Source: Helochares maculicollis (Eukaryota; Arthropoda; Insecta; Coleoptera; Hydrophilidae). From it: DNA of 50,662 bases. The stretch lies in NCBI GenBank assembly GCA_033557835.1, contig JAWQRO010000178.1:1-50662 (forward strand), read 5' to 3'. The notes under the pieces are model-generated. The model was not told where the DNA came from. It saw nothing but the letters and a program-made list of their open reading frames with translations, and searched no databases. The translations under genes and the position numbers were made by a program. This document shows positions 37,501 to 48,213 of this stretch, one piece after another; within the stretch, counting starts at the first letter, position 1, and each line of letters begins with the position of its first letter.

Positions 37501-38389
37501 ATTACAACTTAAGTAAGTTTTGAATAGGAATTCACAAAGTGCTTTTTGTTTACTGTATTATTTATGTTGTACATTTTTTGTAGATTTTAATGAAAGATTG
37601 TCTTCTCAACGTTTAAGTTTTGTCAAATTATATTTGACTATTTTAATGAAAATAAAATCTGTAGAAAATATAGATGAACTTAAAAACAAAGCGATAACTA
37701 AGAGAGATTTTCAGCAGCTGGCAAGTATGTTAAATAAACCATATATAAGGCTCAGAAATTTGTGGTACTACACTTTATATCCAAAATTGTTTATCCCATA
37801 TGATACAGCTATCAATCCAATAAAATTGGATATTATAAATAGGTAGGCATAATTTTTTATATGCAGCTCTAAGTTTAGATCATTCAATAATATTTTGTGG
37901 TACATATATATCTAAACCAATTACTGGGAATATTGCCACAATCAAAAGTTTTAATGAAATTATCTGTTTCAGGTTGTACAAATTAATAGATTCTGATGAA
38001 TTACATTGGCGTGTTGTGAACTGGGAGAAGATTGCTAAAAGGTATGAAGGGTTTAATGGACATTACTGTGATAAATTAATAAGGAATTTAATATTTAAAG
38101 AAGTCCCAAATGAACTGCATAGCAATCTTAGAGGTATGTCTCTTTATGTATTATAAATTTATATTATATAATATAGTAAATTGAATTTGAATGTTTTCTG
38201 TGTGCTGATAGGTTAATTAATATCTTGCCATTTTTAGAATCAATAATACACCTTAAGAAACATTACACAGGTGAAGATCCTCCAAAAATGCTAAAACAAA
38301 TTTACTTTGAAGATAATGACCTATTTTCAAGAGAAAGACCTAACTGGTTTACTAAATGTTCTACAATAAATAATATAGACAACTCTTGA
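31545..38389 (+). CDS. TTF1-like transcription termination factor with Myb/SANT repeats (about 922 aa)
   Basis: Seven exons join in frame: 31545-32022, 35655-36841, 36896-37087, 37173-37512, 37584-37842, 37973-38133 and 38238-38389. TTF1 binds terminator elements in ribosomal DNA and stops RNA polymerase I in the nucleolus. The N-terminal 530 residues are Lys-rich with several KKKKKK/KRKK stretches typical of nucleolar proteins. The C-terminal part carries Myb/SANT-like units: GPFTQTEDETIKMNWNDF (about 597-640), YKRFQRLYTSKFKRGKFSPEEDKIILEYV (split over about 665-725), and a last unit with VVNWEKIAKRYEGFNGHYCDKL (about 819-860), followed by ESIIHLKKHY, which lines up with the end of vertebrate TTF1. 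Intron 2 is only 54 bp and has no in-frame stop, so retaining it would add 18 residues. Intron 1 (3.6 kb) is full of transposon debris. Confidence 0.85.
32519..32656 (+). pseudogene. piggyBac transposase fragment
   Basis: Open for 46 codons with the IGGID and KWWRRIF hallmarks of the piggyBac catalytic region, ending at a stop. Surrounding frames carry stops. A downstream frame (about 32,770-32,880) with RKTHKLW-stop-CEGVES resembles the terminal zinc-ribbon region, but weakly. Confidence 0.6.
33269..33294. repeat. (GA)n microsatellite
   Basis: Uninterrupted GA dinucleotides with one C substitution, inside the piggyBac-like element and beside an unusually GC-rich patch (33,110-33,350). Confidence 0.85.
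34620..34960 (+). pseudogene. Mariner-like transposase relic
   Basis: Plus-strand frames read ESLKHLRPTSKMDTRILYYDNASVHYT, which splits across the mariner segment LLHHDNAPAHT, followed after stops and a frame change by FAPCDFAQLKQ and KILGF, matching the mariner APCDF..F..LK...G.RF region. The catalytic Asp of the DNA motif is recognisable, but frame breaks show it is dead. Terminal repeats were not located. Confidence 0.55.
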
Positions 38390-39845
38390 TTTTGTTTTAC
38401 AGGCATCTAAATTTGTAATAAACGACTACCTATATGTGTGCATTGCTATAAAATGTGTATGATCAATTGATTTAAACTTTATTTTCTTCTCTGTTCCAAG
38501 CATATTCTATTTTTATAAAGTTATTTATATTTCAAATTTTAAGAATCTTTGGAAGGGCATCACATCCATATACAAAATGCAAGACTTGTATGTAGTTTGT
38601 TATGTTGCAGACAACTGAAATGTATTTACCAATAAACATATAAATAATTAATTTGGATTCTTGCTCCTGTAATTATTCCTTTATAAAAATACCTTTTTGA
38701 TGTCTATGCAAGGGCAAAAAATCATGAGTGGTTCCACTAAACATTCCCACAAAAATATTTAGTATAAAAGTACAATATAGTTACAAATCACAGCGTTGGT
38801 CGTCAAAGCACCTAGTTAGAAATTTTCAAGTTCCAAGAAGGCTGTTGCCGCTACTCAAATAATACATATTCCTCAGTGAAAAACACTTAAAACACACTTA
38901 GCACGAATGCAAAAAACATTCACCGACAATTCTCAGAGAGTGGTTCAATTCTGAGGCTAAATCTGTAAACAAGAATCTGCCATAACAGTAATTACTCGAA
39001 ATTTCACAAATTCTTGCCATGATGAATCAAAGAACATTCCTCATTTCTTGGTGATTAAGATTTTAAACACATTTCTAAGCATGAATGTTAGAAATATTCA
39101 CTGTCCACTCTCGGCGAGCGGTGCAGCTTTGAGGCTGCAGCTGTAAACAAAAATATTGTCGAAAAGTACTTATTAGTAACAATTTCCATAAGTTTTGCAT
39201 TCTTGCTGTAATAAATCGTAAAAGCTTTTTGCTCGATGTCATTTGAAGTTAAAGAAAAACGCAGTTTTAATATAAATGCATAATATTTAAAAACATTTCA
39301 GCAAATACAACCGATTCTGGTTTTAAGCAGAACAGGCTTAGCACCACTAACAAATAATTGAGAATAAACAACTTACAAAATCCATCCGTTATAAAATGCA
39401 TTATAAGTATAATTATTTATACATAAATCAACAATCTTATATTACATTATAAAAGAACTTTATGGTATAAATGAGTGCTATAAATCTTGGTCAAAGATAA
39501 AGATACATACTAATATTAGTTGAGGAAAAACAAGTTAAATAACAACTGATGAGCAACGTAAGAATATAGAAACACCTAAGACCTGTCTTACCATCCAAAT
39601 TGGATTGGAAATAAGTTCATACTGATGCTGAAGCATAGCCAATCTTTTCAACTGCGGAAACCAGAGTGCAAAAATGTAGTCCAGTCCCCTTGTCAATTTT
39701 TGATCAAAACGAAAGAGAGTCGTTCTGTCGATGCACCTCCAGCCTTCAACGATGTCACACTTAAATCAATCAGATGGACCCAGCCCTTAAGAGGGGGTAT
39801 GTGGCCCCGAAATCGCTCTATGGCCTTAGAGTCGCCTTCATGACT
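38390..39845. other. 3' flank of the TTF1-like gene and repeat-rich intergenic DNA
   Basis: Begins with the 3' untranslated region (AATAAA near 38,417 and again near 38,631). It includes a diverged direct repeat pair described separately. No gene recognised. Confidence 0.5.
38896..39226. repeat. Diverged direct repeat, about 173-bp period, two copies
   Basis: Copy 1 (about 38,896-39,034) and copy 2 (about 39,069-39,226) share the order CAC/CAT-TT-AGCA-GAATG, AACATTCAC or ATATTCACTG, a TCTC(A/G)G(A/C)GAG(T/C)GGT core, (T/C)TGAGGCT, TCTGTAAACAA or GCTGTAAACAA, then an (A/T)TTTC(A/C)(A/C)A segment. They look like old tandem duplicates. Confidence 0.55.
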
Positions 39846-40137
39846 TAAAAGTACCTACATCCAAAGAATGAAGGCGATCCAGTGAACCGACCGAGCTCTT
39901 TTCCATTCCAATCAAAATCAACATTAAACCAGAAATCAGGATAGATGCCAGTTGTAGCTATAAAAAAGTGAAAAAGGTAATGATATTTATTTCATGGAGA
40001 TCCTTATTATAAAAATCAAGCTCATCATTTCATGGGATAAAAGTACCGACATCCAAAAAAAAGGCGATCTAGCGAGCTGTCCGAACTTTTTTCTCTTTCA
40101 ATCAAAATCAGCGTTCATCGAGAAATCAGGATAAATA
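39846..40137. repeat. Diverged repeat pair (AAAAGTACC...AAATCAGGATA unit)
   Basis: Two copies of a roughly 105-bp unit, at about 39,846-39,952 and 40,036-40,137, sharing AAAAGTACC, GACATCCAAA/TACATCCAAA, AAGGCGATC, TCAATCAAAATCA(A/G)C and AGAAATCAGGATA(A/G)AT in the same order. The spacer is about 85 bp. Confidence 0.6.
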
Positions 40138-40201
40138 CCGAACCGGGACCGAGCATCTCAGACCTTCCAAATGACACTGAGAATGTATTAAATTATAGTT
40201 A

Positions 40202-40560
40202 CGGATGAATATTTCATGACCATGTGATCTCTTCAACGGCCGGGCCGAGGCGAGCCAAAGTGGGCGGAAACAGACCAAAGCACATCCGACTTCTCTTACA
40301 TTCGAAATTAGACTGACAATGTATTGAATCATAATCGCGGATGAATATTTCCAGACCACGTGATGTCTTCAACAGGCGAAGCGAACCAATACTAGTCAAA
40401 GTGGGCTGAAGCGGGCCGAAGAACATGCGCTATTTCTCTTCTTCAGAATTAGACTGACAATGTATTGACTCATAGTCGCGGATGAATATTTACAGACCAT
40501 GTGATCTCTTCAACGGCCGAAACAAGCCGAAGCACATCCGATCTCTTCAACCTTTGAAAG
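40202..40560. repeat. Tandem repeat, about 136-141-bp unit, roughly 2.6 copies
   Basis: Each copy starts CGGATGAATATTT (at 40,202, 40,338 and 40,479), continues with GACCA(T/C)GTGAT(C/G)TCTTCAAC and a GC-rich stretch with GGCCGAA/GGGCCGAG motifs, then AGACTGACAATGTATTGA. The third copy is shorter. GC content is well above the surroundings. It resembles a small satellite array. Confidence 0.75.
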
Positions 40561-41171
40561 TAAAATAAATCAAATTTTTAGGCTTCTATTTAAAAAACTT
40601 GGCTTCAATTGTATAGTTTGGTCAAAGCAACATGATGATAAAATTTCCTTAAACATTCATTAAAACAGCATCGAATAATATGAAACATAGAAACACGCAG
40701 CGGAAAAGACGTTTCTAGTTTAGTTTTTAAAATTTTGGAAGTCATCACAAGCAAGTTTCTGGGCCGTATTTATGACTGATATTAAAAAATCACTACACGA
40801 CACTTCATGTTAAAAATAAAGTATGAAATTGGCAAGTTATTAAAAAATTGGACTTAATAATATTAGAGGAACAGTTAGAATTCTTTATGTTCCATGTTAA
40901 TTTGGGGGAGCATTTGACTGCAAACTTCATAGATACTGAAAATTATACTTGACTCAATTCAGATGTTACTGATCCTTCTTAACTCTGAAATGAACACAGA
41001 CAACATGCCAAAAATGGATTTAAGTGCCTTCAACAAATGCAGATCCATCAAAATCTCGAGGTCAAATTTTTTCATGATCACAATACCTTCCTTTACTATA
41101 CAGGAATATAGGAATGTAAAAATGAATGAAATACGCCAAACACTTTTATTACAAAAATAAGAAAATACAGT

Positions 41172-42895
41172 TTAAGATGTTTTAGCTTTCTGACTTTGTT
41201 TGCTTAGAGTTCTCTCTTTGGCTTTTTCGTAAAGTGGAAGCAATTTCCCTTCTTTCGCCAATAATTTCAGAATTTCCACAATAAGCGGCAAATAATTGTG
41301 CTTACGCCGAATATTTTCTATTTGATATTGCCTTGTCTTGTTTTCTTCCTCTTCAATTAAAAACTTTAGACGAGTAATCTCTGACTGTAAAGCATCTGTC
41401 TCCATTCCACTCTCTTCGATTTGCTTTTGCACTGATTGGATTTGACGTTCATAAATCATTTTTCTGTCAGAAACGATCGCCATTAAATTGAAATGAATCT
41501 CGCCTTCGTTGTATCTAAAAACCATCATTACTAAAAGTATCCAACACAATATGATACAAACGCTAAAAATAAATGTACCTACTTTTTTATTCTTTTTTCA
41601 ATAATGGGTCTTACAACGTCAGTCCATTCTGTATCAGCTGGGATAGCCCCTAAATCTATAGGGCCAGGCTTAAGACCATCCAATTCATAAAGCCTACCAT
41701 CAATAGGCACATAGCCAACAAAATGAAAAACATCATCATTTTTTGGAGCCATTGAAGGGTCGAATTCGAAAAGTGTTTGCCGAGCAAACGAGTTGTGAAC
41801 AGTTCTTATTACTGATGAGTTACTAATTGTTAATCCTTTCATATGGGGATCAAAACTTTGGCAAAAATCTTTGAGTTCTGTTAATGTGGCTCCTAATTTC
41901 AGATCTGGATGTTTGCTGTTCAAGAGGACACTTAAAATCGCTTGCGTTGCACAAGCATTTTCTATTACTTGTTTTGCAAAGAATATCTTCTCCAGCCGGC
42001 TATCTTGGACAATTGAACCGCTTGGTTCATCATCTTTGGCCCATTTAAATAGGAAGATTAATCCGTGAACTGGCCTAAAAAACATGTCATTAGCTTTTTA
42101 TCATTTTCTTTAATATTGTATATTGTCGACAATAACTTCGAATTCAGAAAAGTCACGGACATGCAATAATACTTTCAATTTCACTGTTTGGTTAATAGGA
42201 GTGATTCCATCTTGTAATAAATAATGAATGTATTTTTGTTGAAACAAATTCTAACTCTGAGGTATGAAATTTGCAAGAGCAACACCAATTAGAAATGCAT
42301 ATAAATATTGTTTATTGATTTGTAACAACTGTTTGCTAAATAGTCTGTGCATATTAGCAACTGTTTTAAAAGTTTTAATCTAAATTTCTTTCACTATATG
42401 TGCAGGGTTTCACCTACATATAAATGAAGCAGTGGACCTGAGGAATTTTACTATTATTTAAAACGTGAAGCCTAAAGAATAAAGGTAGAACTATAAATCT
42501 TGATCAAATCAATGGTTTTGCGCAACAAGGGTAAAATACGGTAACCCATTTAGTAACACAGTTTAAAATGTCTGTACAATAAACTCCATACAATGCGGAA
42601 AACTATGTTTAGATGTATATATAAAAGTGATATGAAACTTGTTTTTACATATTCTGATACTTCTCGGAGCTAAAAACCAATACTTACTTAAGTTTTTCAA
42701 ATTGCTCTCCATCCAAACTCCAAAGTTCTTCAACTTGGACTCCTTTAACTCCTAAATAAAAAAATAAACCAAAAATACAATTAACACCGCATTTTTTCTT
42801 CAGATTTGCTGTTACCTACCAAACTCTTTTATTAATTCAGTGAAAACCCCAGGGTCGCTTTCAATTAAACACCAATTGCCGGCCGTTTCAGTCAT
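41172..42895 (-). CDS. UCHL5: Ubiquitin C-terminal hydrolase UCHL5/UCH37 (324 aa)
   Basis: Four exons join in frame: 42820-42895, 42688-42751, 41583-42074 and 41172-41514. This deubiquitinase works at the proteasome (with RPN13) and in INO80. The UCH domain starts NWCLIESDPGVFTEL. The catalytic set is intact and falls on the same numbers as the human enzyme: Gln82, Cys88 (IENACATQ), His164 (VFHFVGYV) and Asp179 (LYELDG). The C-terminal ULD part has YNEGEIHFNLMAIVSDRK, a coiled-coil stretch and the conserved ENIRRKHNYLP near the end. Length matches the family (about 329). A polyadenylation signal is seen as TTTATT on plus at 41,145-41,150. Confidence 0.95.
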
Positions 42896-43342
42896 TTTTG
42901 CTTCCTAAATTCTGAAAAAGTCTTTGGAAGGGCTTTGATCCTAACCTCAAAAGCTTCACTAATGCGACTCAGCAAATCTGACAATTTGATATACAACAGT
43001 CATGGGATGGAAGCGCCCTCTGTTATTTATTATCAATGAGTTCGAGAACATAGAGGGAAATTTAAAACGCCGCTTTTTATTAACGTTTCTCCTGATTTTT
43101 AAATTTGTATATATTTTTATAGTGTTACAGTTACTTCGATTATTAGATGGTAATACATTTGAAATTTAGTTTTTAAGCCCTAATAAGTTAAAAACTTTGT
43201 TTTTAAATTTGATTTAACTGATCTGTACCATGTTTGTCAAGCATTGTAACAAAAAATATATAGGTTACTCAACCAAAGTACTTTAGTATTAAACATTTAT
43301 TAATTTATCTATATGATGTATTTAAATGAATTAATTTAACAT
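42896..43342. other. Spacer between GatB and UCHL5
   Basis: About 450 bp holding the 3' end of GatB (AATAAA as TTTATT on plus at 43,296-43,301) and the promoter side of UCHL5. No other feature seen. Confidence 0.6.
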
Positions 43343-45000
43343 TTATTTACTTAAAATATCTTTTAACACAGGTTCCGCATTTGCCATGTTGACACGTCGA
43401 TCTGATGCTTTTGCTACCAGTCCTAATAGCGCTTTGAATACTTTAGTTTTTCCTGATTTGTACTGGTTTACTGGTTTTGGGTTTCGTTTTACTACTTCTT
43501 CGCATATCCGTTTAATTTCTGCCTCGTCGCAAATTTGTAACAAGCCTTTGCTAGTGATTATCTGGAATTAAATATTATTTTCATTTTGTATTACAATTGT
43601 TGAAAGACTTACTTCTGTAGGTGTTGCTGTACTTCCAGCTAAGATATCTTCAAGAACCGTTTTTGCCATATCTCGATTAATTTTTTTTGTCTGCAGGAAC
43701 TGAATGACTTCCGTTATCCTGTTGCTATCTATTTTTCTATAGAATAAAATAATGTAGTACTTTTTTGTTGCCAATATTTTACCTTTTAACTTACACATCA
43801 GCCAATTCAATTTTTTGTTTGTTCACAATTGTAAGGAAATCATTTATTAAAAAGTTTGCTGCCAATTTCGGGTCAACTTTCTTGCTGTCTACAATTTCTT
43901 GAAATAATTTTAAAAGCGAGTAATCATTCTGAAATGTGAAGAGAATTTAGTTGCTCAGAAAGAACACATGTTTATAAAATGGAAAAATAAACTGCACATA
44001 TGTTCAGTATTATAATATCAAATAATTAATTACCACTAAAATCACTGCTTGAATATATGACAATCCTAGTTTTTCTCTCAAATTGACCCTAGTTTGTTCG
44101 GGCAGTTCAGGTATACGGCTCTGCAGCTCATCAATTGATACACTTCCTAGATTAACTGGTCCAACAGATAGGAATAAGGGGGGTAAATTTGGTTCCGGCA
44201 TATATCTGTAGTCCTACTGGAAAAGAAATTACAATAGTAATATGTAGTTGAATTTACAAGAGCATTGCAAAATATAAATTGCATCATAAATATTTCACTT
44301 TCTACCACCTGCACTTGCTCTTTATCTCTCATCGGTAAAGTCACTTTAGCTACTGCATCCCAATTTCGAGTTTCATTAATGACTGTTCCTCCAGCCTCCT
44401 TTAATTTTGTTTGCCTCTCAATTTCATAGCGGATTGCTGCTGCTACCCCTCGGACAGAGCCAATATTTTTTATTTCAGTACGGACACCCAAAGGCTCTCC
44501 TGCTTTGTGTATTGATACATTGGCATCTACACGTAAGGCCCCCTCTACAATAAGTCAAATTGCATCAGATTGTCAAAAAGTCAATAATTAGAAACTAATC
44601 AATTATTGACGTTACAAAATGGGTTTGTATCCACAGAGCTTTTCACATGAATGGGCAAAGTACCTTCCATTTTGCAGGAACATGTAGCGATCCTCTGCAA
44701 AATAACTATTAATTCTTTAACTAAGCAGGCTGCCTCTTCTCCATCATTAAGATCTGGCTCAAACACGATTTCCATAAGTGGAATACCAGCTCGATTCAAA
44801 TCAACTAAGCTCCTATCAGGTTCGTGCAAACTTTTACCACTATCTTGTTCCAATTGTAACTGTTTAATCCTTGCTTTCATTGTATAAGGAGCTTTGTGAA
44901 CACCTGGGGTAAATACTTCAAATTGTAAAAATCCATTTCTAGCTAGTGGGTTCCTTTGTTGGGTAATTTGATATCCTGTCTAGAGAGTGTTTCAATTAAA

Positions 45001-45048
<48 letters not shown>

Positions 45049-47803
45049 TATTTAAAACAAAAGTACACTTTAAATATGCATAATTGTTGACAAAATGTAA
45101 AAGGAACATACAGAGTATGAATTAAAGACCAGATATGATGTTAATCATGTAATATAATATGAATTAGATCAACAAGTGTCCTTTAAATGCAGTAACAACT
45201 TTTTGCTAATGATGTATTTTTAAATGTAGATTTCCAAATACATAAAAGTTGTAACTTTCAATTTGCCAATCTGTAGCTTTGCAGAATTGTAGAATCAAGA
45301 AATTTCAACAAATAGATTTCTATGAGTTGTAAATTTAAGGGGGGCCATACATGTAAAAATGAAAAACAATTGAATTTTTTTTGCCTAAATAGTTAAAATA
45401 ACATCACAAAAATATGTCTGTAAATTTTTGGAATGAAATTTATATTATTTATCAAAAAAAGTCATTTAGGTGCTCCATCTCAACTTGGTGCTCAAGCTTG
45501 TACGGGGCCATTTGAATATCGCTATCTGCTTTTCAGATTTCTAACATTTGGGACTTTTTTATTGACGACCTGGGTAAGCAGATGCTCAGAAACTCATTTA
45601 TTCCTTAATTCCATGAAAATAACAACTGTATAGTTTCTATAAAGTACTTTAAAACCAGTGTTGTCGTTATTTCAGTTCAGTGCAGTTCAGTATACTTCTG
45701 GAATTCGTTCTGTGTGTAGTGAAAAAAAAATGCAATCTTATCCTAAAACTGAAAAATGTGAATCAGCTCGTGCTGCATGACCACCAAAAAGAAAATTCCA
45801 TGGAAATCAACATAATAATAAAACAGAAGAAGATACAGAATCGCAGAGTAGTAGCGTGAGAAACCTATCTAACGCTGGCGAAATTGATGTCCATTACAAT
45901 GCGCTCCATGAGTATTGTTTCATTGAGTTTTTCACAGTGTTTACAGCATTGGCAGAGATTTTGATATGCAGTAACTGTAAATTACCTGTGAAATTTGAAG
46001 GAAGCGGGTGGTCACACGCAGAATGCAAATGAGAGTTTCAACTCTACTATCTGGCGAGCCTGTCCAATACATCTGAATTCTGGACTAAAGATCATAGAAA
46101 TTAGTGCCTTCATATCCGCTGGACTGTTCAATAATGGATATACATTTGTCTAACAAGTGATGAACTTATTAGAAATAGTTATTGGTCGCCAATGCATGTC
46201 CTATAAAGACAAAATCAATGAACAAAGGGTGAGCTGAGAAAATCGCCGCTGCTCTTTGACAACCAAAAAAGTTCATCAAGCACGTCAAGAAGAGTTTATG
46301 AAAACAAATGAGTACTACGAATGCACCGAAGGACTTCTGTATGGCCCTGGAATTGCTGATTAGTTTGTAAGTTGCTGTAATCATAGAGTTTCTGTGAGTC
46401 AAAACTTTAAACGCGTTTTTCTCAAAACTACTTTTTTTAAATTGGCGGGCAAGGTAACTCAAAAAGTTCTGAATCGATTACTATGAAATTTGTCTTCTCT
46501 ATGGTATTAGCTTCTAGTTGAACTTCAAATGTACCAAAACGAATGTCAAAAATTACCATTTTTGGCCCAATATCCATATAACAAGGAGTGAAAAATCGAA
46601 ATTTTATCTGAGCAGTGCCAATTTACGATTTTTCGACTTTTTTTTATTTTTTGGTTCAATTAGAAGATAAATGTTTTGTGCACACGCTCAAACCAAATTT
46701 TTTTATTTTAGGTCGCTATAACAGAAGCCCGCCGATTGCTGTCTTTCGTTGCAAAGGTCTCTAAGATTAGTTGGTACAACGGCCATTTTCAATAAAAATA
46801 GTAGTTACCTGATTCTTGAATTATAATTTATAATGCATAAACATACTGAATTTCAAAATGATTAATTTATTCCTTTCCTTTTAAATAAGCCTCTCGAGAA
46901 CAGTCAAATTTCAGGTGGTTACATGTATCGACCCCCATAACTAATGTGTTAATATCTGATATTGTTCCTGTATTAAAGAGATTGTACTGCATATGCCATA
47001 GCTTATGCAATAGAATAATATCGCTGCATTATTTTGGTCCATATGTTAGCAGAGCAAACAAATCCATTCATTTCAAGATAATTTTGAGAAAAAAATGATT
47101 TGTATAGGTGAGATCAAGAAGCAATTGATACTTTCTGATAATTTCTTTAAATAAATATTAGGCAGAATAGTTTAAAAATTAATAAACACATGTTTGCAAT
47201 AAAATTGTAGAGGAAACTATATAGAAAAATAACAGAATCAAATATAATATTAGTTAGAATAACAGTGTTGTGTTTTACATGTTATTTTGTATAATTATGC
47301 GCACATTACTGAATTTCCTAGCAGCATCAAATATAGGATTACCATAGAATTATAAAGCAGGTGTAATACAAGCATTCAGTTAAAAGCATGCATCTCACAC
47401 AAAAATAAAAGCAAAACGCAAAGTATTAAATTTTGGCATACATTTGTGAGGGTAAGAAACTTACTGGCAAATCTCCATAAAAATAATGTTTGCGATCAAA
47501 CATTGATACGGCATTTACTTTACAATTCAGAGCTAAAGCCGTAGTAACTCCTGCTTCTACACACTTCTTGTTCAGCACGGGCAAAGTGCCTGGCACTGCA
47601 CAGTCAAATAGCGAAACATTAGAATTCACAGGACTGGCAAATTCTGTTGAGGACCTCGAAAATAACTTGGAGGCAGATGCAATTTGGGCATGAATTTCCA
47701 AACCGATTACACTTCTCCATTTAGACGTATTTTGAGAGTATTTCCTTAGCGAGATTTTTGAACAATTTATCCTTCTTAATGCTATGACATTACCGGAAAT
47801 CAT
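43343..47803 (-). CDS. GatB: Mitochondrial glutamyl-tRNA(Gln) amidotransferase subunit B (515 aa)
   Basis: Seven exons join in frame: 47465-47803, 44664-44979, 44309-44544, 44034-44213, 43795-43928, 43613-43736 and 43343-43561. GatB is part of the GatCAB complex that converts Glu-tRNA(Gln) to Gln-tRNA(Gln) in mitochondria. Residues 1 to about 30 are basic and Ser-rich, as in a mitochondrial targeting signal. Family motifs follow: VIGLEIHAQI, DCAVPGTLPVLN, KHYFYGDLPTGYQITQ across exons 1-2, DLNRAGIPLMEIVFEPD, CKMEEGALRVDANVSIH across exons 2-3, GVRTEIKNIGSV and DYRYMPEPNLPPL. The C-terminal tRNA-binding YqeY-like domain is on exons 5-7. Intron 1 is 2.5 kb and holds a transposon relic. Confidence 0.94.
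45002..45044. repeat. (TA)n microsatellite
   Basis: About 21 uninterrupted TA units in GatB intron 1, starting roughly 22 bp inside the intron from the exon 2 side. Confidence 0.95.
45730..46380 (+). pseudogene. Mutator-like transposase relic in GatB intron 1
   Basis: The plus strand reads RKFHGNQHNN, then a Ser-rich linker with NLSNAGEI, ALHEYCFIEFFTVFTALAEI split by CSNCKLPVKFE, which resembles the N-terminal cysteine-containing region of arthropod Mutator-like transposase proteins. At about 46,266-46,363 a second piece reads KVHQARQEEF followed by a tail GLLYGPGIAD and stop, as at the C terminus of that family. The catalytic middle is missing and several stops interrupt. Family assignment is from memory of the motif pattern. 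Confidence 0.45.
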
Positions 47804-48213
47804 TTTACTATTAAGAAATTAAACCAAAAATATTGAATTTATTGGAGGTTATGTTAGACATTGAGGTTATGGCACCAAATGTCATAAGTTATTATTTAAT
47901 AAATAGACTTCATACTTATGGCCACCATTCACTGGCTGGTTAATTATAATTTTAAGAAAAAATAAGTAGTTGTAAAATTATAAATTTAATAGCCAAGATC
48001 AGCTTAAAATGCTATTCCCATTAACAAAATATGCAGGTTTTGTAGTCTACTGCAATTAGGATTAAACATTTTTAATTGGTTTGGTATTTGAAGTCCTTAA
48101 ATGATCCATGGTTGAAAGATGGCTAACTGCGCAAGTCATTTTTAGGTTAATTTTATTTTGAAGTGTCATGTTTATGAACTCTTTAATTTTTGTCAAATCT
48201 TAAAATAGCCAAA
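47804..48213. promoter_or_regulatory. Putative shared bidirectional promoter, GatB / ASPSCR1
   Basis: Only about 410 bp separate the divergent start codons of GatB and ASPSCR1, so both transcription starts must lie here or very close by. No core element was identified with confidence. Confidence 0.45.

Noticed and set aside
44599..44663. Continuation of GatB exon 2 as coding to a stop at 44,599
   Set aside because: The donor at 44,663 gives the conserved CKMEEGALRVDAN junction with exon 3; the read-through tail has no family match.
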